Origin: Sorghum bicolor
Taxonomy: Eukaryota > Streptophyta > Magnoliopsida > Poales > Poaceae
NCBI RefSeq assembly: GCF_000003195.3
Contig: NC_012878.2
Coordinates: 41,006,987-41,070,986, forward strand
DNA: 64,000 bases
Direction of reading: 5' to 3'
Program-made: the position numbers and the translations under genes
The notes under the pieces: model-generated
Seen by the model: only the letters and a program-made list of their open reading frames with translations
Told to the model about the DNA's origin: nothing
The model's database searches: none
In this document: piece by piece, positions 32,435-43,711 of the stretch
Position numbering within the stretch: the stretch's first letter is position 1
Layout: each line of letters opens with the position of its first letter

Positions 32435-34909
32435 ATGGCAAACAAATCGATCCGTGAGTTGTCAGCTCCCACTACGGACAACATCCGCACTGGACCTGCT
32501 GCAGAGATCGACGGCAACTTTGAGCTCAAGCCTGGACTTATCAACATGGTGCAATCCAACCAGTTCTGTAGGAAGGCACACGAAGATGCTAGTGCTCATC
32601 TCTAACACTTCCTGGAGATTTGCAACACATTTACCATATCAAGAGTTTCCAGAGATGCTATACTACTTCGCCTCTTCCCATTCTCACTGTTAGGAAGAGC
32701 GAAGCAGTGGTTCTACGCTACAAAGGAGAAGAATACTACGTGGGCACTCTGCTCAACAAACTTTCTGGCTAAGTTCTTTCCCATGGGCAAGACCAATGCT
32801 CTTCGTGGGAAGATTACAAGTTTTCAGCAACAACATGATGAATCTGTTCCAGAAGCATGGGAGCACTTTCAAGACTACATCCTAGAATGTCCCCATCATG
32901 GAATGGAGAGCTGGCTACTGATGCAGACATTTTATCATGGGCTCGGCAACAGTGCCCGAGAGACCATGGATGCTGCAGCTGGAGGAGCATTCCTATCACT
33001 CACCATATCACAAGCCATAGCTCTTGTGGAGAAGATGGCGTCCAACCAAAGCTGGAATGAAGAGAGAACCCAGACACGCAAGAGAGGTGGAGGCATGCAT
33101 CAGCTCAAGGAGGTAGACATGCTGTCTGCAAAGCTAAACCTGCTCATGAAGAAGCTCGATGATAGAACTGGAGATAAGAAAGAAGTTATGCACATCTATG
33201 ACTCTCACATGACTTGTGAGGAGTGTGGAGATACTGGACACTCAGGCAATCACTGCCCTGAGATGCTTGAGGATGTGAACTACATCAACAATAACAACAA
33301 CAACTACTACAACCGTCCTCAACAAAATCAAAGTTGGAATCAACAGTGGCCTAACTACTCAGGTAATTATCAAGGTAATAATTCTTACAACAATAATAAT
33401 AATTTTCCACCTCCGAGAGAGTTAGTGTCTAATCAAGGAAAGCTAATGGATAACCTATCTAAGAAATTGACATCTAATGATAAAATGCTAGAAAATATAA
33501 ATAATAGAATGGATAATTTCTCTACTGCCATCAAGAATCAAATTAGCTTTAATAAAATGATTGAATCTCAGTTAAATCAAATAGCTGCTGCTGTTCCTAC
33601 TACTAACCCCGGTATACCATCACAACCGGAAGGATTAGAATCTGCAAATCTTGTAGACATGTTTGATGCAGGTAACTGGAGTAACCCCGTCACTGAATTC
33701 ACTACTGACCTTCTGCCTGTCAAGAGAGGCGATCCAGGACGCCCCGTCATCCCGATCTCCATCGGCATGGTGGACGTCCCAGAAGCACTCTGCGACTTTG
33801 GCTCCAACGTCAACATTATACCCAGGGTACTATATGAAAAATTCTTTACATATCCTTTATTAGAAATAACCATGTGTTTGCAGTTTGCAGATCAGGCATT
33901 AAGTTTTCCAAAAGGGATATGGAAGAACCTTTGTGTCCGAATTGGTACCTTATACGCCCTAGCAGACTTCGTGGTGATAGAGACCGATAATGATGAGAGA
34001 GCACCCATCATCTTAGGGAGGCCATTCTTGAACACCTCGGGAGCTGTCATCTACGCTAGTGCTGCCAAGATCAGTTTCTACATCAAAGGGAGAAAGGAGA
34101 CATTTTCCTTCAAGAACAAGACTACACAAATCCCAGATCAATCCAGACGTGAATCAAGGAAGAGGACCAACAGGAACAAGCAAGTGTGGACCGAGTCAGC
34201 TAAGATGATCACTGCAGTTCATGGAGGTCAAGATCATCAACTTAAGTCACCATTTTTGACCAAGAAGGACGACCCAGGAATGCCAAGCATCTATTGCTCC
34301 ATAAATGGGTACAACTTCTACAAGACGACTTGTGACACCGGATCGGGCGTCAACATAATGGCCGCAGTCACCTATCGGCTCTTGTTCGGAACCATGCCCC
34401 TAAAACCAACATACATTCAGCTCCAGATGGCAGATCAGACATTTCGAGAGGTTAAAGGAACAGTGACTGATGTCCTAGTCAAAATAGACGATCATTTTGT
34501 CTATACAGACTTTTAGGTTATTGACATGGGAGAAGACGAGTACGATCCACCCATCATCCTTGGAAGACCGTTCCTCAGCATAATTAAAGCAATCATCTAT
34601 ATTGGAACTGGAGAAGTCCATATGCACTTCCCCTCAGAAAAGGTACACCGCTATTTTACTGACCCTAACTATATCGTTGAAGAATCTAAGCAGGTCAGAA
34701 AACGACGCAATCGCAACCAGAGGAGGGAAATCATCAAGGACGGATGGGCAGACTATGAAGGAGAAGTTGTAAGGTCAGAAGACATTTAATTTAAACAGAA
34801 TTATCCAGAGGAGACCGTAGCATCGAGTCAGGAATGGAAAGAGAAGATAACTATACATGAAGAGGAGGCGCCGCCGGAAGTACCGACTCCGCCACCCAAC
34901 GAATCCTAG
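32435..34909 (+). pseudogene. Gag-protease polyprotein with two tandem retropepsin domains
   Basis: A single frame from ATG 32435 to TAG 34907-34909 (824 codons), interrupted only by TAA 32603-32605, TAG 34514-34516 and TAA 34787-34789. Capsid-type gag region to about residue 205; CCHC knuckle CEECGDTGHSGNHC at about 261; asparagine-rich linker about 286-325; then retropepsin-like domain 1 (CDFGSNVNIIP, Asp near residue 454, ending IILGRPFLN) and, after a basic linker, domain 2 (CDTGSGVNIMA, Asp near residue 634, ending IILGRPFLS). Domain 1 has DFG where DTG or DLG is usual. Gag packages RNA; retropepsins mature the polyprotein as dimers. A duplicated protease in one chain is unusual. Confidence 0.85.
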
Positions 34910-37063
34910 GACAACTAGAAAACGGAGAGTCCCGTTCGGAGGACTTAAAAACACCGAACGCCTTGCCAAGAGGTAAACTTGGTAGTTATCTTTTTCTTTT
35001 CAATTATTTACTTAGTTAATTATGTTAATACTATCCTAAAAAGAAAATAAAAATGTTAAAAAATAGTAAGCCCCATGTGAGTATACGAGTGGCATAAAAC
35101 CCATAAGTACATTCACTGTGGTGGCATAAAAATAAAATAAATATTTTTTCTGCTTTGTAAAATGAAAATATAAAAATAGGGAGTAATAATTATTAAGGAG
35201 TCTCAACATGATAAAGGCTAGATATTTATGCTAACACTTAATCGGTTCCACAAAGCTTGTTGTCTATTTGAGCTCCACAGAATTTAAGAATCAAGAAGAC
35301 TAGCAGACGAAGAACATTCTAATCGCTATCAGAATACTGCTGACTTTCAAATACACCTCTGCCACCTGCTAGCTACATCAAGAGAAATTACGTCAAAATT
35401 CAGCTTGGGGGAGAGCGCCCCCATTTATCCCGCTAAGTATTTCTATCTATCTTTATAATTATACTATATTAAAATATAAATATACATAATTATGAAAAAC
35501 TAAATAAAGATTTTAGGTTTATATATATATATCGTTTGCTTAGTTTAATAAATAAATAAAGTGGCAATGCTAATCTGAATCTTAATAATAAAACTCTAAG
35601 CATGGATATGATGAATAGTTGCTCGGCCTAATTTTCAAAATTTGAAGTTCTCTCTCAAGTTTAGACATAACTGTTATAATTTAAAGCTTGCTCTAAACCT
35701 AAACTTGTGGGAAGAAAACTTGATCTGAAGTCTAAGTTGTTAACGGGTATGATATGGGAAGGTTGGGCTGCTGTTTATCTGTTTCTAGAGATGCTAGAAT
35801 TCTAGAGAATTTTATCTTTGAAAAATCTTTAAAATATTGCATGATGAGTTCCTGTATGATGAGAGTTTAAATTTCTACCACAGCCATATATACATGCTTG
35901 CTAGACTTTGAGCCACACATTTACTTTTACTACTTATGAGCATTGAGTGTGGTCAAGCTGTGTAGACCCTTAGGAGCTTGTCATGTGGTTAAATCAAGAT
36001 TCACTTGCACGTTCACTCACATATGCTGCTTCTACTCCGGAAGTACCATCCACATATATCCCCCCATTTCCATCTCCAGAACTACCCAAAAACATTCTAC
36101 TCCTAATCCGGGAGAGAATAGCCAAAAACATTTCTGTTTTTCCCTTGTGAAATAAATGCTCAAGTTATCTTGTTACTACCACTTGCTATATTATCTCACG
36201 AGATGAGTGCTCTAAAAAAAAGAAAAAGATACGAGGAAATAAAAAGGGGCAAGTGCCTGGAACCTCGAAAGAAAAGAAAAAGTGAGACGAGAGGTAAAAA
36301 TGGACAAGTGTCCGACAGTAGAATTAGGGGTACAAAATACCCACCTGAGAGGAAAGAAAAAGAAAAGAAGAGCATCTCATTTTCCTCACAAAATTTCAAA
36401 AAGCAAGGAAGGTATATATCCCCTCAAAAGAGCAAAAAGTAGAATTAGACTTTCACCATTGTTATCACCATACACCATTCATTCGCCACACATACACATC
36501 TTGATTTGACTTATTGATTTGTTTCTTTGGATCTATGGTTTGACTATACAATAAATGTCTTGTGAGTATGTATATTTTATCTCCCACCTATGAGCTCCAA
36601 ATATTAAAGCCTTATTAGAGTAGGGTGAGAGAGAAGGCAATGTCACTATGCCTTATACCATAAATACTACATATCTTGAGAGAAGGCATATACCATCACT
36701 GCCTTGGTAAGGATCCAGAAATACCACAAAAGAGAGATATGAGAGAGTCATACAAGGAATCTCTGAGTTTTATTTGAAAATCTGCAAAAACTTCAGAGCT
36801 ATAGCTGATCAAGAATAAGAGACATGTCACTTGACTAGACTGTTCTATCTTTTAACTACTCAAGACAGAAGTGACGGTTACAAGTCCCATGGTGAAAGGT
36901 AAAGTAAGTAAGTTTTAAGTCTTGACAGTTTACTCTAACTCAGAGATAAGACCTCATTTAAAAGCATGTGTACCGTCAATTTTTAAAAGCATTGCAACAA
37001 CTTCTGATCCATTGCTGAGTCTATCCTTGCTCAGGGACGAGCAAGAAGTAAGCTTGGGGGAGT
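34910..37063 (+). other. Long 3' non-coding internal region and polypurine tract of the nested element
   Basis: No RT or integrase. The block from about 35070 to 36130 is closely similar to 56120-57165 in the second gag-only element. Conserved landmarks include AGCCCCATGTGAGTAT, GGCATAAAACCCATAAG and GCTTGGGGGAGAG. A purine-rich open frame at 36170-36442 is low-complexity and not called. The tract AAGCTTGGGGGAG at 37050-37062 abuts the 3' LTR. Confidence 0.7.
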
Positions 37064-38699
37064 TTGATTTAATTATCAAATAAACAAAGAAAAGGATCCA
37101 AATGAAATAAACATCTAGACTTAGGGTTTTATATGACAAAATTCAACGAGTTTTGGTGTTTGTCTATTTCTGCAGGGGGTTATCAGGAAATACGGAAGAA
37201 AGGCCCACACGTCGGGATTACATAGAGATATCAACGTACCGCACAATTATCTTACATCTAGAAGACTCCAGAAGTCACGGGAAGGAAGCGGAGGCCGAAC
37301 GGGGCCAGGCACTGGGCGCCCGCCCAGTTGACCTGGGCGCCCGCCCCCTCTTGGAGTCCAATCAGGACACTCTTTCGGGAAAGATCTCCACCGACCTAAA
37401 GGATCAAGGATAACCGTTCAATCAATGTCGGTTTGATCCGACGGCCCATATTCACTTGAAGGGACTATAAAACCCCTGGCCCCTGGAGGAGAGAGCCTCT
37501 CAACCCTAATTCATTATTCCTCAAGGGAGAAGAAGCCTCTGATCAAGATTAGAGCCACCACATCAATTAGATATCTAGATTAGCATAGCTACATAGGATT
37601 AGAACTAGAAGAAGTTAATCTTCGATTGGTTTCCGGATCTGTCAAGAGGATTCTTGGTAATTCTTTAATTGTGCTTCTAATTGTTCTTCTAATCATCTTT
37701 GTTCTTCAATATTGTGAATATTACTTTGTTCTACTTCAATATATTGCTTATGACTTTGCTCTACTTGTTTATATTCAAGATTATATTGTTCTTAGTTTAT
37801 CATAGTTATATACTTGGCTTAGTTAGATTGGATCTATATACATGTTTAGGATCATATAGCGTTTATCCATCGGATCCATGGGTAAATGATAGATATTGTG
37901 TAGGCGTGGTGCTTATACCGTATTTATCTGCGATTGTACCCAATATGCCAGATCGTGGGGTTGTTCGTGATAGTGACAGCTTCATTGATTCTTATATAGT
38001 CCCCCTCTCGTGTATTGGGCTGGCAGAGTAACATTATTACAGGGGAGTGATTGCTATGTTTCTCATTTATCTTGCTAATATCACTATGCATGGACGTAGT
38101 CTTGTCTCGCAATGATTGCTATGTATGCTTGCACTAACTATGATAATGCTAGACTATATAGTTGAGAATAACTTAGGAAATATTCTTGTAGTTCGTTCTA
38201 ATACCATGCTAATGACTTTCTAGAGTATCTAATTGAGGTGCTTATCATATTTATTATGTGGCTAAGCTATGCTGATCAGATTAATTATCTTTGTCACTAT
38301 TCATTACTTTATATATTCTTTATGTGACACTTATCCCTGTATGAAAGAGTTAGATAAATGTTCTCAATTATTGATGCATTGATAGATACTCAATCTCATA
38401 TTCCATTCTATAATCAATATTGATGATTGCTAATCCCTTCCCAGTGGTAAAAATATAAATAACGATACCTGCAATACTTCCCGGTTAAAATGCTACATCG
38501 GTATTAATCTGTGCGCTTGCAGATCCCATTCATTATTTATTTAGAAGAGCAATTGCATATTTCAATACCGCGTCTCTCATGTCATGCTGGGGTGACAACT
38601 TGGCTTAAGTGGTATGAGAGATAGGTTTGGCATTTTTGGCACCGTTATCAAAATTAGAAAACTGTCTACTTTTGGTAGTAATGTTAAGAATACCCAACA
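37064..38699 (+). repeat. 3' LTR of the nested gag-only element
   Basis: Closely matches the 5' LTR but lacks its first 26 or so bases: the TGTTGAAGGTCC start is missing and the copy begins at TGATTTAATTATC. TATAAAA lies at 37466-37472. It ends ACCCAACA at 38699. Confidence 0.9.
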
Positions 38700-40449
38700 A
38701 TCCACATATATCGACTGTAGTCATCAACTATCAGTAGAAAGTACAGTTTACCTCCAAGTGTGGGCAGTGTGATATGCCCGCACAAATCACCATGCACTAG
38801 CTCCAACCCAGCTGTTGCTCGATACACCGTGGCTTTTGGGAACGGTCTCCGGTGTTGCTTGCCTAGGGCGCACCCATCACAAACTTGCTCCACCCCACGG
38901 ATTACTGGCAGTCCATCAACCATAGCTTTCGAGCCAAGCTCTTGTAGCGCCCTCAAGTTCAGATGACCATATCTCGCGTGCCACAGCCACGCGGCTTCAT
39001 CCATCTTGGGCAGTAGGCAAATAGGCGATGCCACCTTCACTGTCATAACATACAGACGGTTTCTTCTCTCAGCCCTGATCAGAACATTGCACTGCTTCTG
39101 TGCAGCCTGCCGATGTTCCAGGACCTCCAAGACGCCATTGTCGATCTCGATACGGCAACCTGCTTCCTCCAGTTGTCTAAGACTGACAATGTTACATTTG
39201 AGAGAGGGAATAAAGTATACCTCCGTGAGCACTCTATGCTCATCTTGCCTCCCAGCAAGCGTCACAGCCCCGATCCCTTGGATCTCCACCATGGAGCCGT
39301 CACCGAAGCGCACCGCTCCTCGCACGGACTCATCAAGACTTGCTAGTGCGTCCCAGCACCCTGTCATATGATTAGTGGCGCCCGTGTCAAGGATTCATGT
39401 GCCCTCCTTATTCTCAGGAGGGAACACCCGATCTTGATTCAGAAACACGCTCGACGTTCTAAGACACGGTGTCCTCGCCACCGAGCAGACTTGGGCCACC
39501 AACAGCGCACCAGTCTCAATGTCACCGGCTGCATGGTGTACGGCTTCTTGCTTCTCTTCCCTCATCTTCGTCTTGCACTCTTTTTCAAAGTGCCCGTAGA
39601 TATTACACTTACGCACCTTCCTTTTCGTCGTGGAGTACCCATCAAAGTCAGATTCTGGTTTCTTTCTCCGAAGTCGCGTGTTTGTTTACCACGAGCACCG
39701 TTCTTGTCCTTGCGGACAAAGTCGCGGCCACCGCCACCCTTCTGACCAGAAGAAGACGATGTCTCCTGAATCATACGACTTCTGTTCCTCGCCGCCCACT
39801 CATCTTCCGTGAGCAACAGATTGCCTGTCTTCTCGGTCACTTTCTCCATTGAAGCCTCGAACCGATCTTCGGCAGCTTTCAGGCGATCGATCAGCTCTTC
39901 CACCGTGAGCTCATCCAAATCACAGAACATCTCTATGGCTAATGCAATTTCGTTATACCGAGGTGGCACAACTCTGAGGAACTTTCTCACGACACATTTG
40001 TCGTCCACGCTCTTCTCCCCCAAACCAGTCAGATCGGTGGCGATCTTGGAGATGCGAATTGCAAAATCCTCGATCGTTTCTCCACTCTTGAAGGTGATCG
40101 ACTCAAATTCTGCAAGCAACTTCTGGGCATTGACCGTCTTAACACGATCTGCCCCTAGGCGCATCGACTTGATGGCCACCCAAGCTTCCTTCACCGTCTT
40201 CTTGCTCAGCAGAAGAGGATGCATCTCCGTCGGCACGCCGCGGAGCATAGCCCCAAGGGCCAAACGATCCCAACGTCGCTCAACCTTGTCGTCTGAGACT
40301 GCATCCTAGAGAAACATGGCCTCTAGATTGCATTGGACGTGTGATGACCACTCTTGGTAGTTGGTCCGCATCAACATCGGCCACATCAAGTTGCCGGCCG
40401 CCTGATTGAATGCCTTCTCCATCACCTCCTTGTCTTCAGACGATCCCAT
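38700..40449 (-). pseudogene. Copia gag, protease and integrase N-terminal part
   Basis: Start Met at 40449 (MGSSEDKEVMEKAF). TAG at 40308-40306 breaks the gag (UBN2-type, with WDRLALGAML and FLRVVPPRY). A frameshift precedes the zinc knuckle region (CNIYGHFEKEC, whose first Cys is absent) near 39610. TGA at 39397-39395 precedes the protease DTGATNHM. The GAG-pre-integrase zinc site (WHARYGHL and CDGCALGK) and the first integrase aspartates (HGDLCG, VDDYSRYMW) follow, ending at the nested insertion at 38699. Confidence 0.88.
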
Positions 40450-40551
40450 CTATGGCAACTCTGGCTTCCTCGACAATTCTTCGTCCCTGATAGATTGAAC
40501 CACCACCGCTCCTCTACAACACCTCCTCGAGACCAGGATCTTCCACAGGAA

Positions 40552-40563
40552 GCTCTAATACCA
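40552..40563 (-). other. Primer binding site of the copia element (tRNA-Met type)
   Basis: Minus-strand TGGTATTAGAGC, two bases from the 5' LTR; one base off TGGTATCAGAGC, which is complementary to initiator tRNA-Met and usual for plant copia elements. Confidence 0.8.
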
Positions 40564-40565
40564 CT

Positions 40566-40959
40566 TGATAGCGCAAGCGTTGCCTTGCACCGTGCTGGTC
40601 GCCGGCGGCGCACTCTACGATGCGGTGACCGCGAACAGATTGTAGATGGAAACTCAAGACTAGGGTTTTGTCGCTGCCAGATATCGCAGCCTTTTCGGTC
40701 TTTGTCTTTGCTATTTATATGGATACAAAGGTAGGATCATGGAACACATCTCCACGTATCCCCGCGCCACGTTACGCGTCGTGTGCTACCTCGTTTCTCC
40801 GCGACGTACACAACATGCTACGACACGCTCCGTGGCGCTGAACTGACTCATGCAACTAGATCGTGTCACGGCGTGAGCATGCCTCCACCCATGCACAATC
40901 CGCTAACCTGACTGAAACTATTAACTGAACAAAGATATGATGCAACTATTTAACTAACA
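40566..40959 (-). repeat. 5' LTR of the copia element
   Basis: 394 bp, TG to CA; TATAAATA on the minus strand at 40719-40712. 17 differences from the copy at 27475-27868 by direct comparison. Confidence 0.92.
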
Positions 40960-41248
40960 TCCGAGGGTGGCAACGTGAGGCGCTTCGTTCCTTTGCGCAC
41001 ACAAGGCCGATGGTTCGCTGACCATGGTGCAACGCGTGGAGACTTGCTCGATTCGAGTTCAAGCACCACCACAAAGGACTATCATGCTCTACGCTGCCAC
41101 AGCAGGCACAAATGAAGAGAACGTCAATTTCATCTATGAAATGTTCTATGAAATTACAAACCAAAGCTTTGGAGCCAAACAAGCAATAGGTGGCTGTTGA
41201 TGCTTATAAGATCCAGATCACACACCACTAGGGCCTTGGATGCTCGGG
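40960..41248. other. Unassigned flank of the copia insertion
   Basis: Begins with the imperfect duplication TCCGA. A 78-codon minus-strand frame (41182-40946) has no known motif. It may be the continuation of the GC-rich block at 26832-27474. Confidence 0.35.
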
Positions 41249-41392
41249 CAGGGGTGAAGTCAGACAGCCAAGCCGTTGGGGTCAGCTCCACTAATCACTA
41301 CCTAAATACACTAGCTAACAACAAATTTATATAGGATTTCTCACATTTTATAGGGGTCAGCTGACCCGATAAACCCCCTAGCTCCGCCCCTG
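41249..41392. mobile_element. hAT-type MITE, 144 bp, with perfect 8-bp target duplication
   Basis: Ends CAGGGGTGAAGTCAG and, reverse-complemented, CAGGGGCGGAGCTAG. TGCTCGGG flanks it on both sides (41241-41248 and 41393-41400). An 8-bp duplication with CAGGG termini is diagnostic for hAT elements. No coding capacity. Confidence 0.92.
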
Positions 41393-41429
41393 TGCTCGGG
41401 CAACCATGGACCAAAGAAAGCAGTGAGCA

Positions 41430-42138
41430 TCTCACTCTATCGTGGTAAAGAACGGAGAGGTTTACAAGTAACCCACTAAAAGATAACCAACGTACTTGCG
41501 TGACGAAGAACCGGCTAATTTCCAGGTAAACTAGCAAAGAAACCGTCGAAGCTCTCGCCCGGGAGGTACCCCGTCAGGGCAAGGACATTGGCAGGTTGCA
41601 CTAGGTCCGTCGGCACGCCTAGGGTGCCATCCTTGTCCGTCGGATCAAGAGATGAACAACATAGGGGTTGGAGAGAGGATAAAAGGTTGGAACAGGGGTA
41701 GTAGATTGATTTGTTTGTTGATTGGATAGATAGAAACTTAATCGGCCATGATTCTCTCATATATATATAGAGGGGGTGGTCTTATTCTAGTAAAAAGCCT
41801 CTTCAAGTCTTATTATCCAAGTTTTTCACGAGTTCGAAACAGTTCGGATCGGAATCCAAAAGGCTAAATCCGAACAACCCTTTTCATTAGGTCTGTTGGA
41901 AGTTCTGACTTGGGTCGGAACTCCCAACTTAGGCCGGAACTTCTGACTCAGGCGCATCCGACTCAGGCCACAACTCCCAACGATGGAGCATCTTGTTGTG
42001 GGCATAACGATTTCATCAGGACTTCAAATTAGACATTCCATATATGTTTCTTTGATCATCTCAATGAGAGGAACGCATTGGCAAAGTCCTTTCCATATTT
42101 TGATAACTTCACGAAATGAACAACTTTGGTTGTCAACA
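41430..42138 (-). repeat. 3' LTR (partial) of a decayed Tat/Retand-like gypsy element
   Basis: The inner edge is certain: minus-strand tract CAGGGGACATA (42150-42139 region) is followed by TGTTGACAACC at 42138. Inside are repeated CGGAACTCCCAAC-like boxes and a CTCCCGGGCGAG(A) segment seen in LTR ends of this group. The outer edge could not be set. Confidence 0.6.
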
Positions 42139-42307
42139 TATGTCCCCTGTTTTAGGTGAATGATGCATGAACCTAAAAACACCTCATCAAACAAGACTAA
42201 ACAGCAACGATACCCATCTGATCGGCTTCTTAGTGACTAAGGATGATGTATGTATCAGATTTTTTTTCTAAGGGTGATATATGTATTAGTCATTACTTAG
42301 AGAGCAC

Positions 42308-43711
42308 TTATGCTTCTTGCCGAACGCTTGGGAAATACTTCGTTAAATACCTCTCATTAAATGCTCTGTTGAGATCTTCACCTTGCAACGTCTCTAGCAG
42401 ATCAGAATTACCAACTATCACTTTGATCACTCTGTAAGGATCCTCCCAATTTAGTGACCACTTGCCAAACTCGTTGCACATTGATCCAATTGGTAGTATG
42501 GTTTTCACCAATTCTCCCATTTGAAAAGATTTGCTCTTAACTTTCTTGTTATATGCTTTGGCAACTCGATTCTTGTCTTTTTTTTCTATCTCCTTGAGAG
42601 CTTTTAATCTTGAAATGTCATGTGTCCATAGAGCTTTAGACAAAACTTCATGCCACCTACTTGGGTTTTCTTCAATCTTCTTGATAAGCTTGGTCAAAGT
42701 TTTATTACTAGACTTAGTTTGGCCATTAGCTTGAGCATATTATGGAGATGAATTGAGCAACTTGATCTTGTATAATGCAGCAAATTTCCTCACCTCTTTG
42801 GACACAAAAGATGTCCCTTGATTTGTAGTAGTTAATGTTGATGGATACCAAACCTATGGATAGTATGCTCAATAATAAACACAATTATCTCCTTTTGTGT
42901 TATATTCTTCAAAGGAACTATCTCAGTCCAGTTTGTAAAGTAAGCCGCAACAACCAACATAAAATAGTGTCCCTTTACAATATTTAGCCAATGAAATCAA
43001 GTACCCAACCACAAAAAGGCCATGGTTTGATAATGGATGAAGTACAACAACAGGCACAAGCTGAATATTCCTAAACTTTTGACACTCTTTGCATCCTTTG
43101 TAGTAACAAAAGCAATCAGCCATCATAGTAGGTAATAGAAATTGGCTCTACGCAATAACCGCTTCATCTTCGAGGCCGATTGATGCGTACCACAACTACC
43201 TTCATGGACTTCTCCCATAGCCACTATTTTTTTTATCAAATCCAAAATATAGGAGTTCTCTAATCATCCAAATCAGTTGTGTCATTGCTGGAATTTAAGT
43301 TGGGCTGATTTGGCAATTCCTTGGTGAACCGACCCAATGAGCCAAAGGAGAGTTTGCTTGGATAACTTGGGGAGTCGGCTTAGACAACTAGGGGGAGTCG
43401 GCTCAGCCGATTCTGCTACTCCTGCACACATAACAACAAAGTTTTCTTGCACTGGCCTTTCTTGGATGTAAAAATTCACCCACCGACATCAAGGCCAGAT
43501 GCTTATTGAACTAGCATGTTGACATTGGATTTCTTATGCCTTGGAATATGTCAAATTCAAAATTCAGCAAAAGAAGCAATTATATCAAGGCACATTTCAA
43601 GATGAGAATAATGTGATTCTTTACAACACCGAAACAAACCAGTGACTTGCTGCACCACTAGTAAAGAATCACCACAAGCTTCAACATGTCATACCTCATG
43701 GATTGCAATAT
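42308..43711 (-). pseudogene. Decayed Tat-type gypsy pol: RNase H end and integrase
   Basis: Minus-strand fragments, in order: RNase H C-terminal part near 43700-43540 (GDSLLVVQQVTG), the zinc-finger/early integrase at 43126-42923 (DCFCYYKGCKECQKF), and the integrase C-terminal region at 42697-42308 (NRVAKAYNKKVKSKSF, WEDPYRVIKV). Stops and frame changes occur between them. The RNase H is interrupted at 43711 by the solo LTR; its upstream part resumes at 46622. Confidence 0.75.

Larger units (their letters stand above)
30458..38699 (+). mobile_element. Non-autonomous gypsy-type (Athila/Tat-like) element with gag and two protease domains, no RT (TR-GAG-like)
   Basis: LTRs 30458-32119 and about 37064-38699; tRNA-Asp primer site at 32128; one gag-protease frame (32435-34909); then 2.1 kb of non-coding sequence and a polypurine tract at 37053-37061. 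No RT, RNase H or integrase motif is present on either strand between the LTRs. Target duplications ATTCA (30453-30457) and ATCCA (38700-38704) differ by one base, and collapsing them restores continuity of the copia integrase frame. It must have moved with enzymes from another element. It is younger than its copia host. Confidence 0.88.
27475..40959 (-). mobile_element. Ty1/copia retrotransposon, interrupted by a nested gypsy-type element
   Basis: Two 394-bp LTRs (27475-27868 and 40566-40959) bound a minus-strand gag-protease-integrase-RT-RNase H order. The LTRs differ at 17 positions by my count (about 4%), so the insertion is not recent. Flanking 5-mers CCTGA and TCCGA agree at three of five positions, differing only by C/T changes. 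The integrase is split by the 30458-38699 insertion. Several stops and frameshifts make it inactive. Confidence 0.92.

Noticed and set aside
36170..36509. Lysine-rich frame in the nested element
   Set aside because: Purine-rich low-complexity sequence; no conserved start in the related element.
31118..38031. A 110-137-codon frame (MFFNI...) found in three LTR copies (31118, 37699, and minus 50623-50207), which might be a conserved small gene
   Set aside because: It lies wholly inside LTRs, so repetition follows from the LTR itself. It is AT-driven and hydrophobic, one copy is cut by a stop, and no domain is recognisable.
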